This document shows, in pieces, positions 1-11,265 of a DNA stretch of 64,000 bases (position 1 is the stretch's first letter; the number at the start of each line of letters is the position of its first letter). The position numbers and the translations under genes are program-made. A model generated the notes under the pieces. That model saw nothing but the letters and a program-made list of their open reading frames with translations. It made no database searches and was not told where the DNA came from. The DNA comes from Primulina eburnea (lineage: Eukaryota > Streptophyta > Magnoliopsida > Lamiales > Gesneriaceae). The DNA is taken from NCBI RefSeq assembly GCF_022965805.1, contig NC_133103.1:50604386-50668385 (forward strand), in the 5' to 3' direction.

Positions 1-1760
1 TATTCACACATAATATGGTATGTATGATGAGAAAAGAAAGAATAAGGTGTGCCTTTGCGTGGTTCAAGCACGGATATTCAATTCTAAATGCGAGGGACGT
101 TGTCGGAGAGACGAAGAATCCTTAATGCATTTTTCCTTCAAAGTTGACGTGAATTGCTTCAAAAACATGTGGCTTGTGTTCGTGTGGGGTGGGGAGAGAA
201 ACCCTAGGTTTCTAATGCTTTGAGTGTGTAATATGAAGTGTTTTGTGGTTTAGAAACTCTATCTTTGGATATAAATAAATGGATAGAAAGCTAGGCCCAA
301 TAACCTCGGTATAATAGACCCATTAGGCCCATTATAATGTATGAAAAATATATTGTTTAGGAAAGTTTTCGAAAATAATAATCGAGCCTCCAAAAAGTTC
401 TTGTTTTCTTCAAAAATCGATTACCGATTTAAAATACGACTCGGCATGTAAAAACATCTCAAAATTACCATTTTCAAAAATTACCTATTAAATATACCAT
501 ATATTAAATAATTAAAAATAATCATTTATTAAAAATATTTTCTCTTTACAGTCCCTAGTCTCCGTTCTTCGGTTGCGTCTCGAATAACCCTTGAAAACAC
601 AGTTTTATGCATTCTAATAAAAAATCATATTTTTAACATATAAACATGCCTACCATATATAAATAATGCAACTAATAATTTAATTAAGCATTTTTCATTT
701 TTTCTAGATTCGCATGTAGTTGGATTAAGTTATCGCATTTTGGACCTTATAGATAAGGTCATGATGTGGTGGATTAAAATAACCGTTTTTTGGCCTCGCC
801 TCTTAGAAGAGTAACATATAGGTGACTGATCAGTAAACCATGAAAAATGAGATGATTTGCAATGTTATGTTTATTCATATTGGATTCAACATGCATATTA
901 TTGAAATTATATGTGTATCCTTGGTATTTGTTACGCACGATCGACCTCATTTACTGAGTATTTCTCCAAATATTCACCCTTACTTCCTCCTCCCATATAA
1001 GAACGAAGAATAAATTGATAGAGAAGAACAAGAATATTCATGAGATAGTGAAAATGTCACTTCATTCAAAACCAGTCCTGTTATTTTGTTTTTGTTACTT
1101 TTTACGCTTCCACATTTCGTTCAAATTTTGTAAAGACATTGATATGATTTCTGAAATAGACTGCTTTGGATATTTGATTACTACGAGGCTTGTTGTTTAC
1201 AAATTGTGTGATTGTGAAACAACGCCAATGTTGGCCAACCTCGATCTCGGGACATGACATTTAAGTGGTATCAGAGCCTTCACTTAGTACGGCATGGTTC
1301 GAGAACGGACCAAGCGGAAGCCGGTGGGCATGTGATGCCCGAAACACATTGCTATACTTCGAATATATAGGACGAAGAGGGCAGGGAGTGATCGCTGATG
1401 CCATGAGGTTTCACGGACAATGAGAGGCTCCTAGCATACTTCTAAGCGAAGGGAACATGAATGAATCGATCTCACGTCGGAATGAGAAGAATTCCAAAAT
1501 TGTTCAGGTATGAGACTGCAGTTGAGAAACGCTTAAAATGTTTGATATGTACTACTCATATCAAGAAGGTGCTGTTTTTTTCTTTTGGGGGTTCATCATA
1601 TAAAAATTACAAAATTAAGCGTGCTTGACTTGTGGTGATTCTTGTATGGGTGATCTCTTGGGAATTTTCCTAGGAAATGCGCTAGTGAGGATATAAGTAC
1701 GCTGGAAAGACTCGTCTTGGTACAGTAGGGACAGTCGTCGAATCTGGGACGTTACAATTA
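1..1760 (+). mobile_element. Decayed Ty3/gypsy LTR and 5' leader
   Basis: An LTR-like stretch ends in TGACA at 1259. Six bases later comes TGGTATCAGAGCC (1266-1278), the usual plant primer binding site complementary to initiator-Met tRNA. The 720-1259 part resembles the solo LTR ending at 20508: both share a 'ggcctcgcc..cttagagga' block, a 'gactgatcagtaaacca'-like block and a 'ctgagtatttctccaaatattcaccc'-like block in the same order. The left border is not determined and may lie outside the window. 1279-1760 looks like a gypsy leader but holds no usable coding sequence. Short frames here (for example at 20-223 and 1015-1257) look like chance. Confidence 0.45.
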
Positions 1761-1766
1761 GGCTTT

Positions 1767-2003
1767 CTACTAATTTAGTTAAATTTAGGGTTTTAGTCCA
1801 TTAAGTTTTCAAAGTTTGATTTTTGTATACAACAATTTAATTTTTGACTATTTTGGTTAAATTGCTAACGTGATATCTGACAAGTCAGCATTTTCCAATA
1901 TCACGTCACCAATTATACCAAAATGATAAAAAATTAAAAGTTAGTATAAAAAAAAATTTGAAAACTTAGTGGATTAAAACACTAAATTGAACAAGTTAGT
2001 AGA
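1767..2003. mobile_element. Foldback MITE, about 237 bp
   Basis: The two halves are inverted copies. The left arm starts CTACTAATTTAGTTAAATTT and the reverse complement of the right arm starts CTACTAACTTGTTCAATTT. Both arms continue through a 'CCAYTAAGTTTTCAAA' block and on toward a centre near 1875-1915 that contains CTGACAAGTCAG. It encodes nothing. The superfamily is not assigned because a target duplication could not be fixed. Confidence 0.55.
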
Positions 2004-2626
2004 CTTGAAAACTTTTTCTCAATTATTATTTATAGTAAAACTTTATTTTATTAATTTTGAGAGGTATTAAATAATCTAAAATCATTAACTAATTATTTTA
2101 AATAATAATTTTTTGATTCAGAAATGTAAATTTTTTGATTCAGAAATGTAAATTTAATTACAAAAAATTCATTATATTTCACTCATGTTTGTATCAGCTT
2201 TCTTGAATTAACATAAAAAAAATCATTATAGATATATTTATATACGTGTATATACATATATAAATAAGTAAATGATATTAATCGATTTTAATAATTAAAA
2301 AATATATTATTGTATTTCCGACTTAAAGAGTTCGAGTTGACTAAGAGCTAAAGCCGACTCTGACCTCCAACCAGAGATGTTATTTTCTAATAAAAAAATT
2401 CATTGTTTAACATGAGTAAAAATATCTGTAGAACCAATTATATATGTGAAAGGCTAAAGAATTCTTTAACAATTTGTTATTGCAATATCATATCTTTTAT
2501 CTTTAATGAGAAGATTTTGATATGAAATGCAATTAGATTTAAATTTTAATGAAAAACAAATAATATAAGAATCATATTGTACTTAAATTGCCTTTCTATG
2601 GTTATAATTTTAAAGAATTATTAAAA

Positions 2627-2807
2627 GACAAAACTTGTATGAGACGGTCTCACAGGTCATATTTGTAAGACGAATCTCTTATTTGGGTCATCCATGAAAA
2701 AGTATTACTTTTTATGCTAAGTGTATTACTTTTTATTGTGAATATCGGTAGGGTTGACCCGTCTCACAGATTAAGATCCATGAGACGGTCTCACATGAGA
2801 CCCACTC
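2627..2807 (+). mobile_element. MITE copy A, 9-bp target duplication
   Basis: A 181-bp non-coding element bounded by the exact 9-bp direct repeat TTATTAAAA (2618-2626 and 2808-2816). Both ends carry GAGACGGTCTCA blocks, which are near-perfect palindromes. The interior includes a 'ttatttgggtcatccatgaaaaa' motif and 'gggttgacccgtctcac'. The same element recurs at 6099-6233 (inverted), 18712-18893 and 61601-61783. A 9-bp duplication is typical of Mutator-type elements; the superfamily call rests on that. Confidence 0.75.
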
Positions 2808-3144
2808 TTATTAAAATATGATAACGAGGTGACCATATATTTATACAAAGGGCTTCCAAAAAAATCATTATCCTATTAATTTATCGAAATCATTAATTTA
2901 TCAAGGTGGCCCGAAACAGGACCGAAAAAAAATTAATATCTTGAATATAATAATTTATCGAATATTAATTTATAGAGGTTTTATTAAGTAAAAATAAATA
3001 AAAAATGAGGGAAAATATAATAATTTATGTGGTTACATAGAGCAATTCTTATAGATGGAGAATACATGAAAACAGTGTCATATGATTTCTCATTCAAATG
3101 CAACTTACATATTCATTGCTCAATCCTTAAGAAAAACATAGTAA

Positions 3145-5063
3145 TCATATGTAGCTCTTGGCCACAAGGCAGAGAGGGTTTTTCTTATGCATCACCATTC
3201 CGGGTAATGCATCGGTGTCGACATCTTCTTTGGTCATTCCGTCTGGTAATTCCCAGTCGAATGCGAAAAGAAGATTAGCAAGTGCCAGTTCCACAGTTGC
3301 AATACCTAACAATATCCCAGGGCAGGCTCTTCTGCCAGATCCAAATGGAATTAACCCGAAATCTTGCCCTTTATAGTCGATTTTGCTATCTAAGAATCGA
3401 TCAGGTGAGAATTCATATGGGTTTTTCCAGTACTCGGGATCTCTACCAATAGACCAAAAGTTGAAATATATCATAGTTTTAGGTTGGATTTCATAACCAT
3501 CAATAAAACACCTTTGTGTTGTTTCTCTTGGGACAAGAAGTGGAACTGGTGGATAAAATCTCATAGTCTCCTTAATCACTGCTTTAAAATATGGTAGTTT
3601 TTGGATGTCATCTTCGTCCACGAAGGGTTTCTTATCGACTATCCTTCTTATTTCTTGTTGAGCTCTTCTCATCGCATCAGGCTTCTTCACGAGAGCCGTC
3701 ATCGCCCAAGTTACCACGGACGAACTTGTGTCTGTTCCGGCTATAAAGATGTTCTGCAGTGAATATATTTTTGGCAAGATGAATCGATTAACCATATTCA
3801 CATCAAGTAACATGTCATTTATCTTTTATTATATTTATAAATACATAAAATAACAGCAAACTATTTTATTTTATTTTTAAAAAGTATGTAAAAAAATATT
3901 TTAAAATCAATTTTAAGTGATCTAGCTCATGAGTTTTTAGCAGCTACACATGTCAGAACGCCGGAATTGAGCTAGAGCTCGAATTGGATCTAGCACGATC
4001 GAATTTGTGTCGAATTTGGCTTAATAAGCATGCATGTGAGCCGGTTCGACTTAATCTACATCCATAAGTGATCAAGCTGTAAACATAATGTTACCTCCCG
4101 GGAAAGTGTTGCAACTTGCAACTATTTTAGGTAAACACTGTATTTTGCTAATATTTAACTGATACTTACCATGAGCATTCCCTTAATATGATCCCAGCTT
4201 ACAACCGAACTTGCATTCCCTTCTTTCAACTTGATCAGTATATCAAGAATGTCACCTTCCATCGACTGTGGCCTATTCGAGCTAATGTGCTCGTCGATGA
4301 GTTCTTGATAGAACGAGTCCATATTCTCGAAACATTTCTCTAGTCGAGAAACCATCCCGGTAACTTTATCCATCCAACCTAACATAGGAAAGTAATCGGC
4401 CCAAAAGAAACCAGTGAGTACCGCCTGAACTTCGTGTACAAGCACATCAAAGGTTCGTTTGACGGAGGAAGTCTCCCTATAAGATTTCCCAAAAGCAGCT
4501 CGACAGATAATGCTGCTCGACAAAGATATTAATGTTTCACTTAAGTCGATAGGCTCAAATTTATCTGCTCTCTTGGATACATCCTTGATCATGTGGAAGA
4601 CCTCCTCCCTACGAATAGGGGCGAAAGAATTTACTCGCTTTAGACTAAAGAGGTGTATAACCGAAATTTTTCTCCTCTCTCTCCAGCAGTCGTTATAAGC
4701 CGAGAAGCCAATATCTTGGCCATTGTAGGATAGCTTCTGTTGGCCTGTTAGATATGGTCTATTCGAGATGACTATATCGTTGCTGGCGAATGCTTCTTTG
4801 GCTATTTTGGCCGATGAAATGATAATCAGTGGCACACTGCCAAGCTTCATGGACATGATGGGGCCATGTTTCTTGGAAAGGTTATACAAGAAAAGATGAG
4901 GATTTAGGCTTTCAAACTGGAGCAAGTTTCCAATTAACGGGAGCCCTCGAGGACCTGGCGGGTAACTAGTTTTCTTCGCTGTGTTTTTGTGCCATCGATG
5001 GATGAAAATGATGACAACAGGGAAAAGTAAGAGTAGCAATAGGAGATCAAGAATGGAAGCCAT
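3145..5063 (-). CDS. Cytochrome P450, CYP71 clan (CYP71/CYP83-like), two exons
   Basis: Two exons, 4170-5063 and 3145-3753, join in phase 0 through a GT-AG intron (3754-4169) to give 500 aa, the usual length for plant A-type P450s. The single intron just before the I-helix is the classic position in this clan. Visible in order are: an N-terminal leucine-rich membrane anchor (residues 1-23), the proline-rich hinge PPGPRGLPLIGN, the I-helix oxygen-binding motif AGTDTS at the start of exon 2, the K-helix ExxR as ETMR, the PERF-equivalent FSPDRF, and the heme loop FGSGRRACPG with the cysteine ligand. The product would be an ER-anchored, NADPH-P450-reductase-dependent monooxygenase. Wording such as 'GQQKLSYNGQDI' resembles CYP83/CYP71-type proteins, but the substrate cannot be read from sequence. 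No frameshift or missing key residue is seen. No second P450 copy is in the window. Confidence 0.93.
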
Positions 5064-5129
5064 TTTCCACTGCGAATGAGAACCAGAGATGTCAAGCGAT
5101 TGGTGAACTTTTTAAACAATAAAACTTCG

Positions 5130-5137
5130 CTTATATA
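5130..5137 (-). promoter_or_regulatory. Probable TATA box of the P450 gene
   Basis: On the minus strand this reads TATATAAG, about 70 bases upstream of the P450 start codon at 5063. That spacing allows a 5' leader of about 40 bases. Position and motif only; no transcript evidence. Confidence 0.5.
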
Positions 5138-5143
5138 ATATAC

Positions 5144-6089
5144 TTATGGTTCTTGCAAAAGTATTTGATCCGTATTTGAATTTTTCATGATGTTAGGAAT
5201 TGCGATTTTTGCTTCTTCTTCTTTAAGAAAAATGAATTTTATTTGATTACGATATTTGCTTTTTTTTTTTTTTTTTTTTTTTTTAGAAAAATGAAACTTA
5301 TTTGATGTTATTTTTTTTTATATATATAAATGGATATTATGTATTTATTATAAAAATTTGGCTTCAAATTCTTATATATTTATGTTTGATTTTTTTATTT
5401 AAATATTCAAAATTAATTGTAAAAGAAAAACATTAAAAAATTAAGTATAGGAAACGAAACAAATAATTTTCATAAAGTTTTCATTTGCTTTAATTGAATT
5501 TTATAGTAATTGTATAAAAATTAGATTAATAATTTTTTTTATAAATTTTTAAATCTATTATCTTAATAATTAATTTAAAATAAATTTTAACCAATATAAC
5601 ATATTTTTAGTAAGAAACTGCATGTATTTTTTGAATCAAATATCAAAGATAATTTATAATGAGTTATTAGAGTTTGGCCTTGTGAGTTTTTTTTTACTTA
5701 AAATTGAGTGAAATGAACTTTTTAGATCACTTTTATTTTACGGTTTTTTTCTTCTCAAATATCAATTAGAAGACTTCAATTTTGCTCCATCATTTATTCC
5801 AAAAATATTTTCTTTCATTGTTATTATATATTTTGAATTTTTTCAGTTTGATATTTATAATTTTATGACTTTTATTTGTGTTAAAAATTTATTATATATT
5901 TTTTATACGATTCATGTATTAGTTATTTATACGGACATTATTAATCACATGATTTTAGTTAGTTAAATATGTAATATATATTTAAAATTTATTAAGTTAT
6001 TTTCTACTATTTTCAAACAGATATGCTATGAAAGAATTATTTTTTAAAAGGTCAGTGCAGTTATTTAATTTTAATTTTTTTTCCTGCTA
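5144..6089. other. AT-rich intergenic DNA
   Basis: Upstream of the P450 gene. Very AT-rich, with a run of about 24 T at 5260-5284. No gene or recognisable repeat is seen apart from the MITE that follows. Confidence 0.6.
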
Positions 6090-6098
6090 ATGGACTAA

Positions 6099-6233
6099 GA
6101 GTAGGTCTCTTGTAAGACGGTCTCACGAATCTTTATCTGTTAGATGGGTCAACCATAACGATATTCAGAATAAAAAGTAATATTTTTTCATGGATGACCC
6201 AAATAAAATATACATCTCACACAAGTTTTTGTC
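6099..6233 (-). mobile_element. MITE copy B, shortened and inverted
   Basis: Same family as 2627-2807 but in reverse orientation and internally shortened to 135 bp. The flanks are ATGGACTAA (6090-6098) and ATGTACTAG (6234-6242), a 7/9 match consistent with an aged 9-bp target duplication. One terminal GAGACNGTCTC block is retained (near 6116-6126); the other has been lost. Confidence 0.65.
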
Positions 6234-6242
6234 ATGTACTAG

Positions 6243-6957
6243 TTAGAACGATGTTTGTATCAGTTGATACTTACGAAAAACTTGGTGCATTTCAAAGACA
6301 CGTAAGTGGTTTTTTTAGATACAACACGTAAGTGGTTTTTGGTTAATATTGTTATAATTTTCGATTCCTATTTTTCTTATTTTTTTAAAAAAATATATTT
6401 AGAGTGTAGATAATTAGATAATGTTTCTATTGTTGGAATTTTTTGTCTTAATTAATGGACATAGTAGGGAGTGCGTGGACGCCGAGTACACAATTTGACG
6501 AATTGTCGTTAACCATTTTGGATTTTTCTACATTCAATTCAATTATAGTATATTTTAATGAGATCTTTTTATCATCTTGATCCTAAAAGACACTCACATG
6601 ATAAAAACACATGTCGGCTGTAGAAAAAAACAAAACAAATAGAAGAATCAAACATGATAAGAAACTACTATTTCAGATTTCCCACGTTTTCATTCTCATG
6701 TTCATATTGAAGTTCTCTTATTTCGAAAAAGGAAAGTTACAACTTTTTTTGATTCCAGAACTCGTGATTTGTTGTCATATTCTTACAAATTAAAAGTTTT
6801 GTATCTTGAGAGAAGATTATCGATTCCCAAAATACAAGGGAGAGACAAATTTTCTTAAAGAAACAACGTTCAATACTAGCTTCAACTTATTGTTATTTAT
6901 TGGCATCTACAAGATTTTCACCAACAAGCTTAAGAAGATTCATTTAAAAGTTTGAAG
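6243..6957 (+). other. Possible LTR/leader of the split copia element
   Basis: Mostly unrecognised AT-rich DNA. Because the copia gag start follows at 6958, this probably holds the element's 5' LTR and leader. TGTTGGAATT at 6431 could be an LTR start, but no primer binding site or matching second LTR was found. Confidence 0.3.
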
Positions 6958-7129
6958 ATGACTTTCTCATCAATGACGACAACTCGTGATCCACTCGCAC
7001 AATAAGAAAGGCCGGAAAATTTCGATGGTGCATATTTCAAAAGATGATCTTACAACTCTAAGTTTTGCAAGATTTCTAAAAAAAGATTCTCCCACCATAC
7101 CCGAAGAGGAAGTTTATCCTCGCAGAAGT
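6958..7129 (+). pseudogene. Ty1/copia gag, N-terminal fragment (split element)
   Basis: From the ATG at 6958, translation across a stop and a frame change gives pieces typical of copia Gag starts: a 'RPENFDG' block and then 'LSFARFLKKDSPTIPEE'. It stops abruptly at the gypsy insertion (target site GAAGT, 7125-7129) and resumes after 14147. The frame is broken even without the insertion (TAA near 7003). Confidence 0.7.
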
Positions 7130-8345
7130 TGTCACGCCCCGGGACGGGGGTTGGTTGACACCGGCGTTGCTCTCGAATTTACATTCAAAAACAACAAGCC
7201 TCAGAAGTACTGAATATCAGAAACCAGTCTTTTATTCATAATACGAAATAAATCAATAGTCTGTTACAACTCGAATACTGATGTTCTACAGCGGAAATGT
7301 AAAACCAAATATTACAGTATCTTAACAGATACAGCGGAATAAAAATAAACATAAACTGAGAACAACAGTCTTCTTCACCAGCCCCCAGAACTGGATCTGC
7401 TCTTTTTCTTCTAACATTTCTTCAGTACTCTTATCTGAGATGGGTTTGGTGGGTGAGTGATATGATTGTCACTCAGTAAGCAGGGGCGGGAATAATTCTC
7501 AGTTTTCGAAAATCATTTTAATACAGAACAGTATTTCAAGAATATACAGAAACTCTTACTTTCAGAACAGGAATCAGTATTCAGAAATCAGTAATCAGTA
7601 ATCAGTATTCAGTAATCAGTAATCAGAAGTTTAACAAGTAAGCACTGAGCACGTTCGTGAATTTCATGGCTAAACTGATATCAGTCCCCTATATGTTATC
7701 TCCTCTAAGGGGTGAGGCCAGTAATCAGTAATCAGAATTCAGTAATGTTCAGAATATATATTCCTACCATTAGTTCACTAAGTTTCAGTGCTTCAAAATC
7801 AGATATCAGAAATCGAGAATATACTTTGCTTTGAAACAGAAATCATCAAACGGGTTTTCAAGATATTTATACATAAGCCCACTTACTTGATTTGCTATAA
7901 AGTTTCGGTTGAAGTCTACTGGAATTTAGCTGCTCTCGCTACTGGATTTTGTTGCTTGACAAAGGCACTATCTCTTAACTCGAAATTTAAGTGATACTCT
8001 CAAATCTTGTGTAACCCATTTCAGAGACTTGAGGGTGCTATTTATAGGCCGAAATTTGACTGTTAGCCTTCCAATTAATGCCATAATCTGACATTAACAA
8101 TCTTTATTTCGTGTTGAATGCTTCAGTTACAAGTTATGGTCTGAATTAGTAACTGTCTGCTGGAATTTCGTGCTGCTGCTGGATTTTATCTGTTGCCTGC
8201 TGCTGGATTCCAATCTGCTGGAAAATACATGTCTGCTGGAAAATATAAACTTCTGAAATATTAGCTTGATGCTGGAATTGCTAGCTTCTGCTGGAATTTT
8301 CATTTGCTACTGAAATTGCTAGCTGCTGAAAATTCGGGTTCTCCA
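7130..8345 (-). repeat. 3' LTR of gypsy element I
   Basis: 1216 bp, plus-strand ends TGTCACGCCC...TTCTCCA. It contains a heptamer run of the form (AATCAGT)n near 7571-7627 with one more unit than the sister LTR, and repeated CTGCTGGAA motifs near its right end. Against the other LTR it lacks one base in the terminal TGTGAGAACC block. Confidence 0.9.
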
Positions 8346-8358
8346 TCCCTCCCTCCTT
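8346..8358 (-). promoter_or_regulatory. Polypurine tract of gypsy element I
   Basis: Minus strand AAGGAGGGAGGGA, directly before the 3' LTR; it would prime plus-strand DNA synthesis. Confidence 0.8.
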
Positions 8359-8385
8359 ATGAAAAGTTTCGTCCTCGAAACTTGG

Positions 8386-11265
8386 CTATACTTGATCTTC
8401 AAAGAGATAGGGATATTGTGTTCGCATCTTTTCTTCCAACTCCCAAGTAGCTTCTCTTTCGGTGTGGTTGGACCATTGTACCTTGCCATATGGAATAGTT
8501 CGTCGCCTCAGTACTTGGTCTTTGTGATCCACAATTCGAATCGGAATCTCTTCATAATTCAGCTCTTCATTTAGATTACTCTCCGCCAGAAGTGGTCTAG
8601 CTTCCAGAATGTGACTTGGATCAGAGATATATCTTCTCAACTGCGATACGTGAAAAATGTTGTGGATCCTTGACATATCGGGTGGAAGTGCTAATTTGTA
8701 AGCAAGTGTTCCCACTTTCTCAAGAATCTCAAATGGTCCGACGTATCTGGGGTTAAGTTTCCCAGCCTTATTGAATCGGAATACACCCTTCATGGGTGAC
8801 ACTTTGACATATGCCTTCTCTCCAACTCCAAATTCCACGGGTCTTCTTTTCATGTCAGCCCAGCTTTTCTGTCGATCTTGTGCAGCTTTTAATCGCTCCC
8901 TGATCATAGCAACTTTATCCACTGTTTCTTGGATTAGTTCGGGTCCAACGATGGATTTTTCCCCTACTTCATCCCAATACAGTGGTGATCGACATTTTCG
9001 TCCATACAGAGCTTCGTATGGTGCCATTCCAATGCTGTTGTGGTAACTATTATTGTATGCGAACTCGATTAAAGGCAGATGTTCGCTCCAAGTACCACTA
9101 AAGTCCAAGGCACATGCTCTCAGCATATCTTCTAGAGTTTGTATTGTCCTCTCAGTTTGGCCATCAGTCTGCGGATGGTAGGCCGTGCTAAGAGTAACCT
9201 TAGTCCCCATAGCTTGTTGAAAGCTCTTCCAAAATCGAGATGTAAATCTAGGATCTCTGTCTGACAGTATGCTAGCTGGAGCTCCATGCAATCGTACGAT
9301 CTCATTCATGTACAATGTGGCTAGCTTATCCAAATTATAGTTCATGCGGACAGGTAAGAAATGCGCAGATTTTGTGAGTCTATCTACGATTACCCATATC
9401 CCGTCATGTCCTTGTCTCGTCTTCGGTAAACCCACAACGAAATCCATAGAAATATGCTCCAATTTCCATTCTAGAATTTCTAGAGGTTGCAGAAGTCCTC
9501 CAGGTCTTTGGTGTTCTGCTTTTACTTGTTGGCACACGTGACATTTGGAAACAAACATCGCCACGTCCTTCTTCATTCCACTCCACCAGAAATTCTTCTT
9601 CAAGTCCCTGTACATCTTGGTAATGCCAGGATGGACTGAAAATTTTGACTTATGTGCTTCAGACATCACTTCTTGTCGAAGGTGGTCGATGTCTGGTATG
9701 AACAATCGACCTTTCATCCACAAGATTCCTTTGTTATCCGTCTCGAAATCTGGTGATTTCCCTTCTTTAACTTGCTCTTTCAGTTTCACCAAAGCGGAAT
9801 CTTTATCTTGGCTTATCTTGATTGTCACTCGAAGACATGGTTGTGCTGAAAGTGATGTAAGGATTACCTTACTCATATTCTTTCGACTTAAAGCATCTGC
9901 TACCTTGTTGGCTTTGCCTGGATGGTAGCTTATCGTCAAGTCGTAATCTTTTATGAGTTCAATCCACCGTCTTTGTCTCATATTTAGTTCCTTTTGTGTA
10001 AACAGATATTTGAGACTTTGGTGATCGGTGAAAATCTCACACTTGGCTCCATAAAGATAATGTCTCCAAATCTTTAGTGCGAATACCACTGCAGCTAGTT
10101 CGAGGTCATGCGTTGGGTAATTTTGTTCATACGGCTTCAACTGCCTTGATGCGTATGCAATCACCCTTCCCTCCTGCATGAGTACACATCCTAAACCTTC
10201 TTTGGATGCATCACTGTAGACGGTGTAGTCCTTACCTTCCATAGGTAATACTAGCACTGGTGTGGATGTAAGCTTCTTCTTCAAAGTCTCGAAGCTTTGC
10301 TCACATTTTTCACTCCATTGAAACTTAGAGTTCTTCTGTGTGAGCTTGGTGAGAGGTATGGCTATTGAGGAAAATCCATCAACAAATTTTCGATAATAGC
10401 CTGCTAATCCCAAGAAGCTTCGTACATCTGTCACATTCTTTGGTCTAGGCCAATCCGAGATTGCCTCCACTTTCTTAGGGTCCACAGATACTCCTGCTGC
10501 TGATATTATGTGTCCCAAGAATGCGACGCTCTCTAGCCAGAATTCGCATTTCTTGAACTTGGCGTATAGTTCCTTTTCTCTCAGCTTCTGGAGGGTGAGA
10601 CGAAGATGTTCTTTTGTGGTCTTCCTCACTTGCCGAATATACCAGAATATCGTCGATGAATACCACCACAAACTTGTTAAGAAATGGTTTAAACACTCTA
10701 TTCATCAGATCCATGAATACTGCCGGAGCATTTGTTAATCCGAACGGCATCACTGTGAACTCATAGTGTCCGTACCTTGTTCTGAAAGCTGTCTTTGGAA
10801 TATCATCCGGTTTGACCTTCAATTGGTGGTAGCCTGACCTTAAGTCGAGCTTGGAAAAGACTGAAGCTCCTTTAAGTTGGTCAAACAAGTCATCAATCCT
10901 TGGAAGCGGATACTTGTTTTTTATTGTGATCTTGTTCAGCTCTCTGTAATCGATACACATCCTCATACTTCCGTCCTTCTTCTTTACAAATAGGACAGGA
11001 GCTCCCCACGGAGATGCGCTTGGTCGGATTTGCTTCTTGTCCAACAACTCTTGAAGTTGCTCTTTGAGTTCTTTCAACTCTGCTGGAGCCATTCGGTATG
11101 GTGCTTTTGAGATTGGTGTAGCATTGAGCGCTAAGTTAATCTCAAATTCCACTTCGCGATCAGGAAGTTCGCCTGGGAGTTCTTCAGGAAAGACATCCGG
11201 AGATTCCTGAATAACTGGAATATTCTCTATCTTTAGAGTAACTTCGTTATTTACCTCGCTGATCG
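8386..11265 (-). pseudogene. pol: Ty3/gypsy pol (RT-RNase H-integrase-chromodomain-like), one frameshift
   Basis: Two overlapping minus-strand frames make one pol. The upstream frame (10475-11152, with in-frame coding back to about 11265) holds the RT N-terminus and the catalytic FIDDIL. The downstream frame (8386-10671) holds the RT thumb, RNase H (YSDAS), integrase with an HHCC finger (ending CHVCQQ), the catalytic Asp of [15 protein letters not shown] and the Glu of GQTERTIQ, then a GPF/Y module and a chromodomain-like tail. The frame changes at an A run (plus-strand TTTT at 10612-10615), consistent with one extra base. The rest of the 761-aa frame is open to a normal C-terminus, so the damage is light. 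The protease survives only as a degenerate trace upstream. Confidence 0.9.

Noticed and set aside
1266..1278. TGGTATCAGAGC sequences (also at 12918, 30645, 40483) as tRNA genes
   Set aside because: They are primer binding sites of 12-13 bases; no cloverleaf or tRNA-length sequence surrounds them.
4510..4698. 62-aa plus-strand frame
   Set aside because: Antisense shadow of P450 exon 1.
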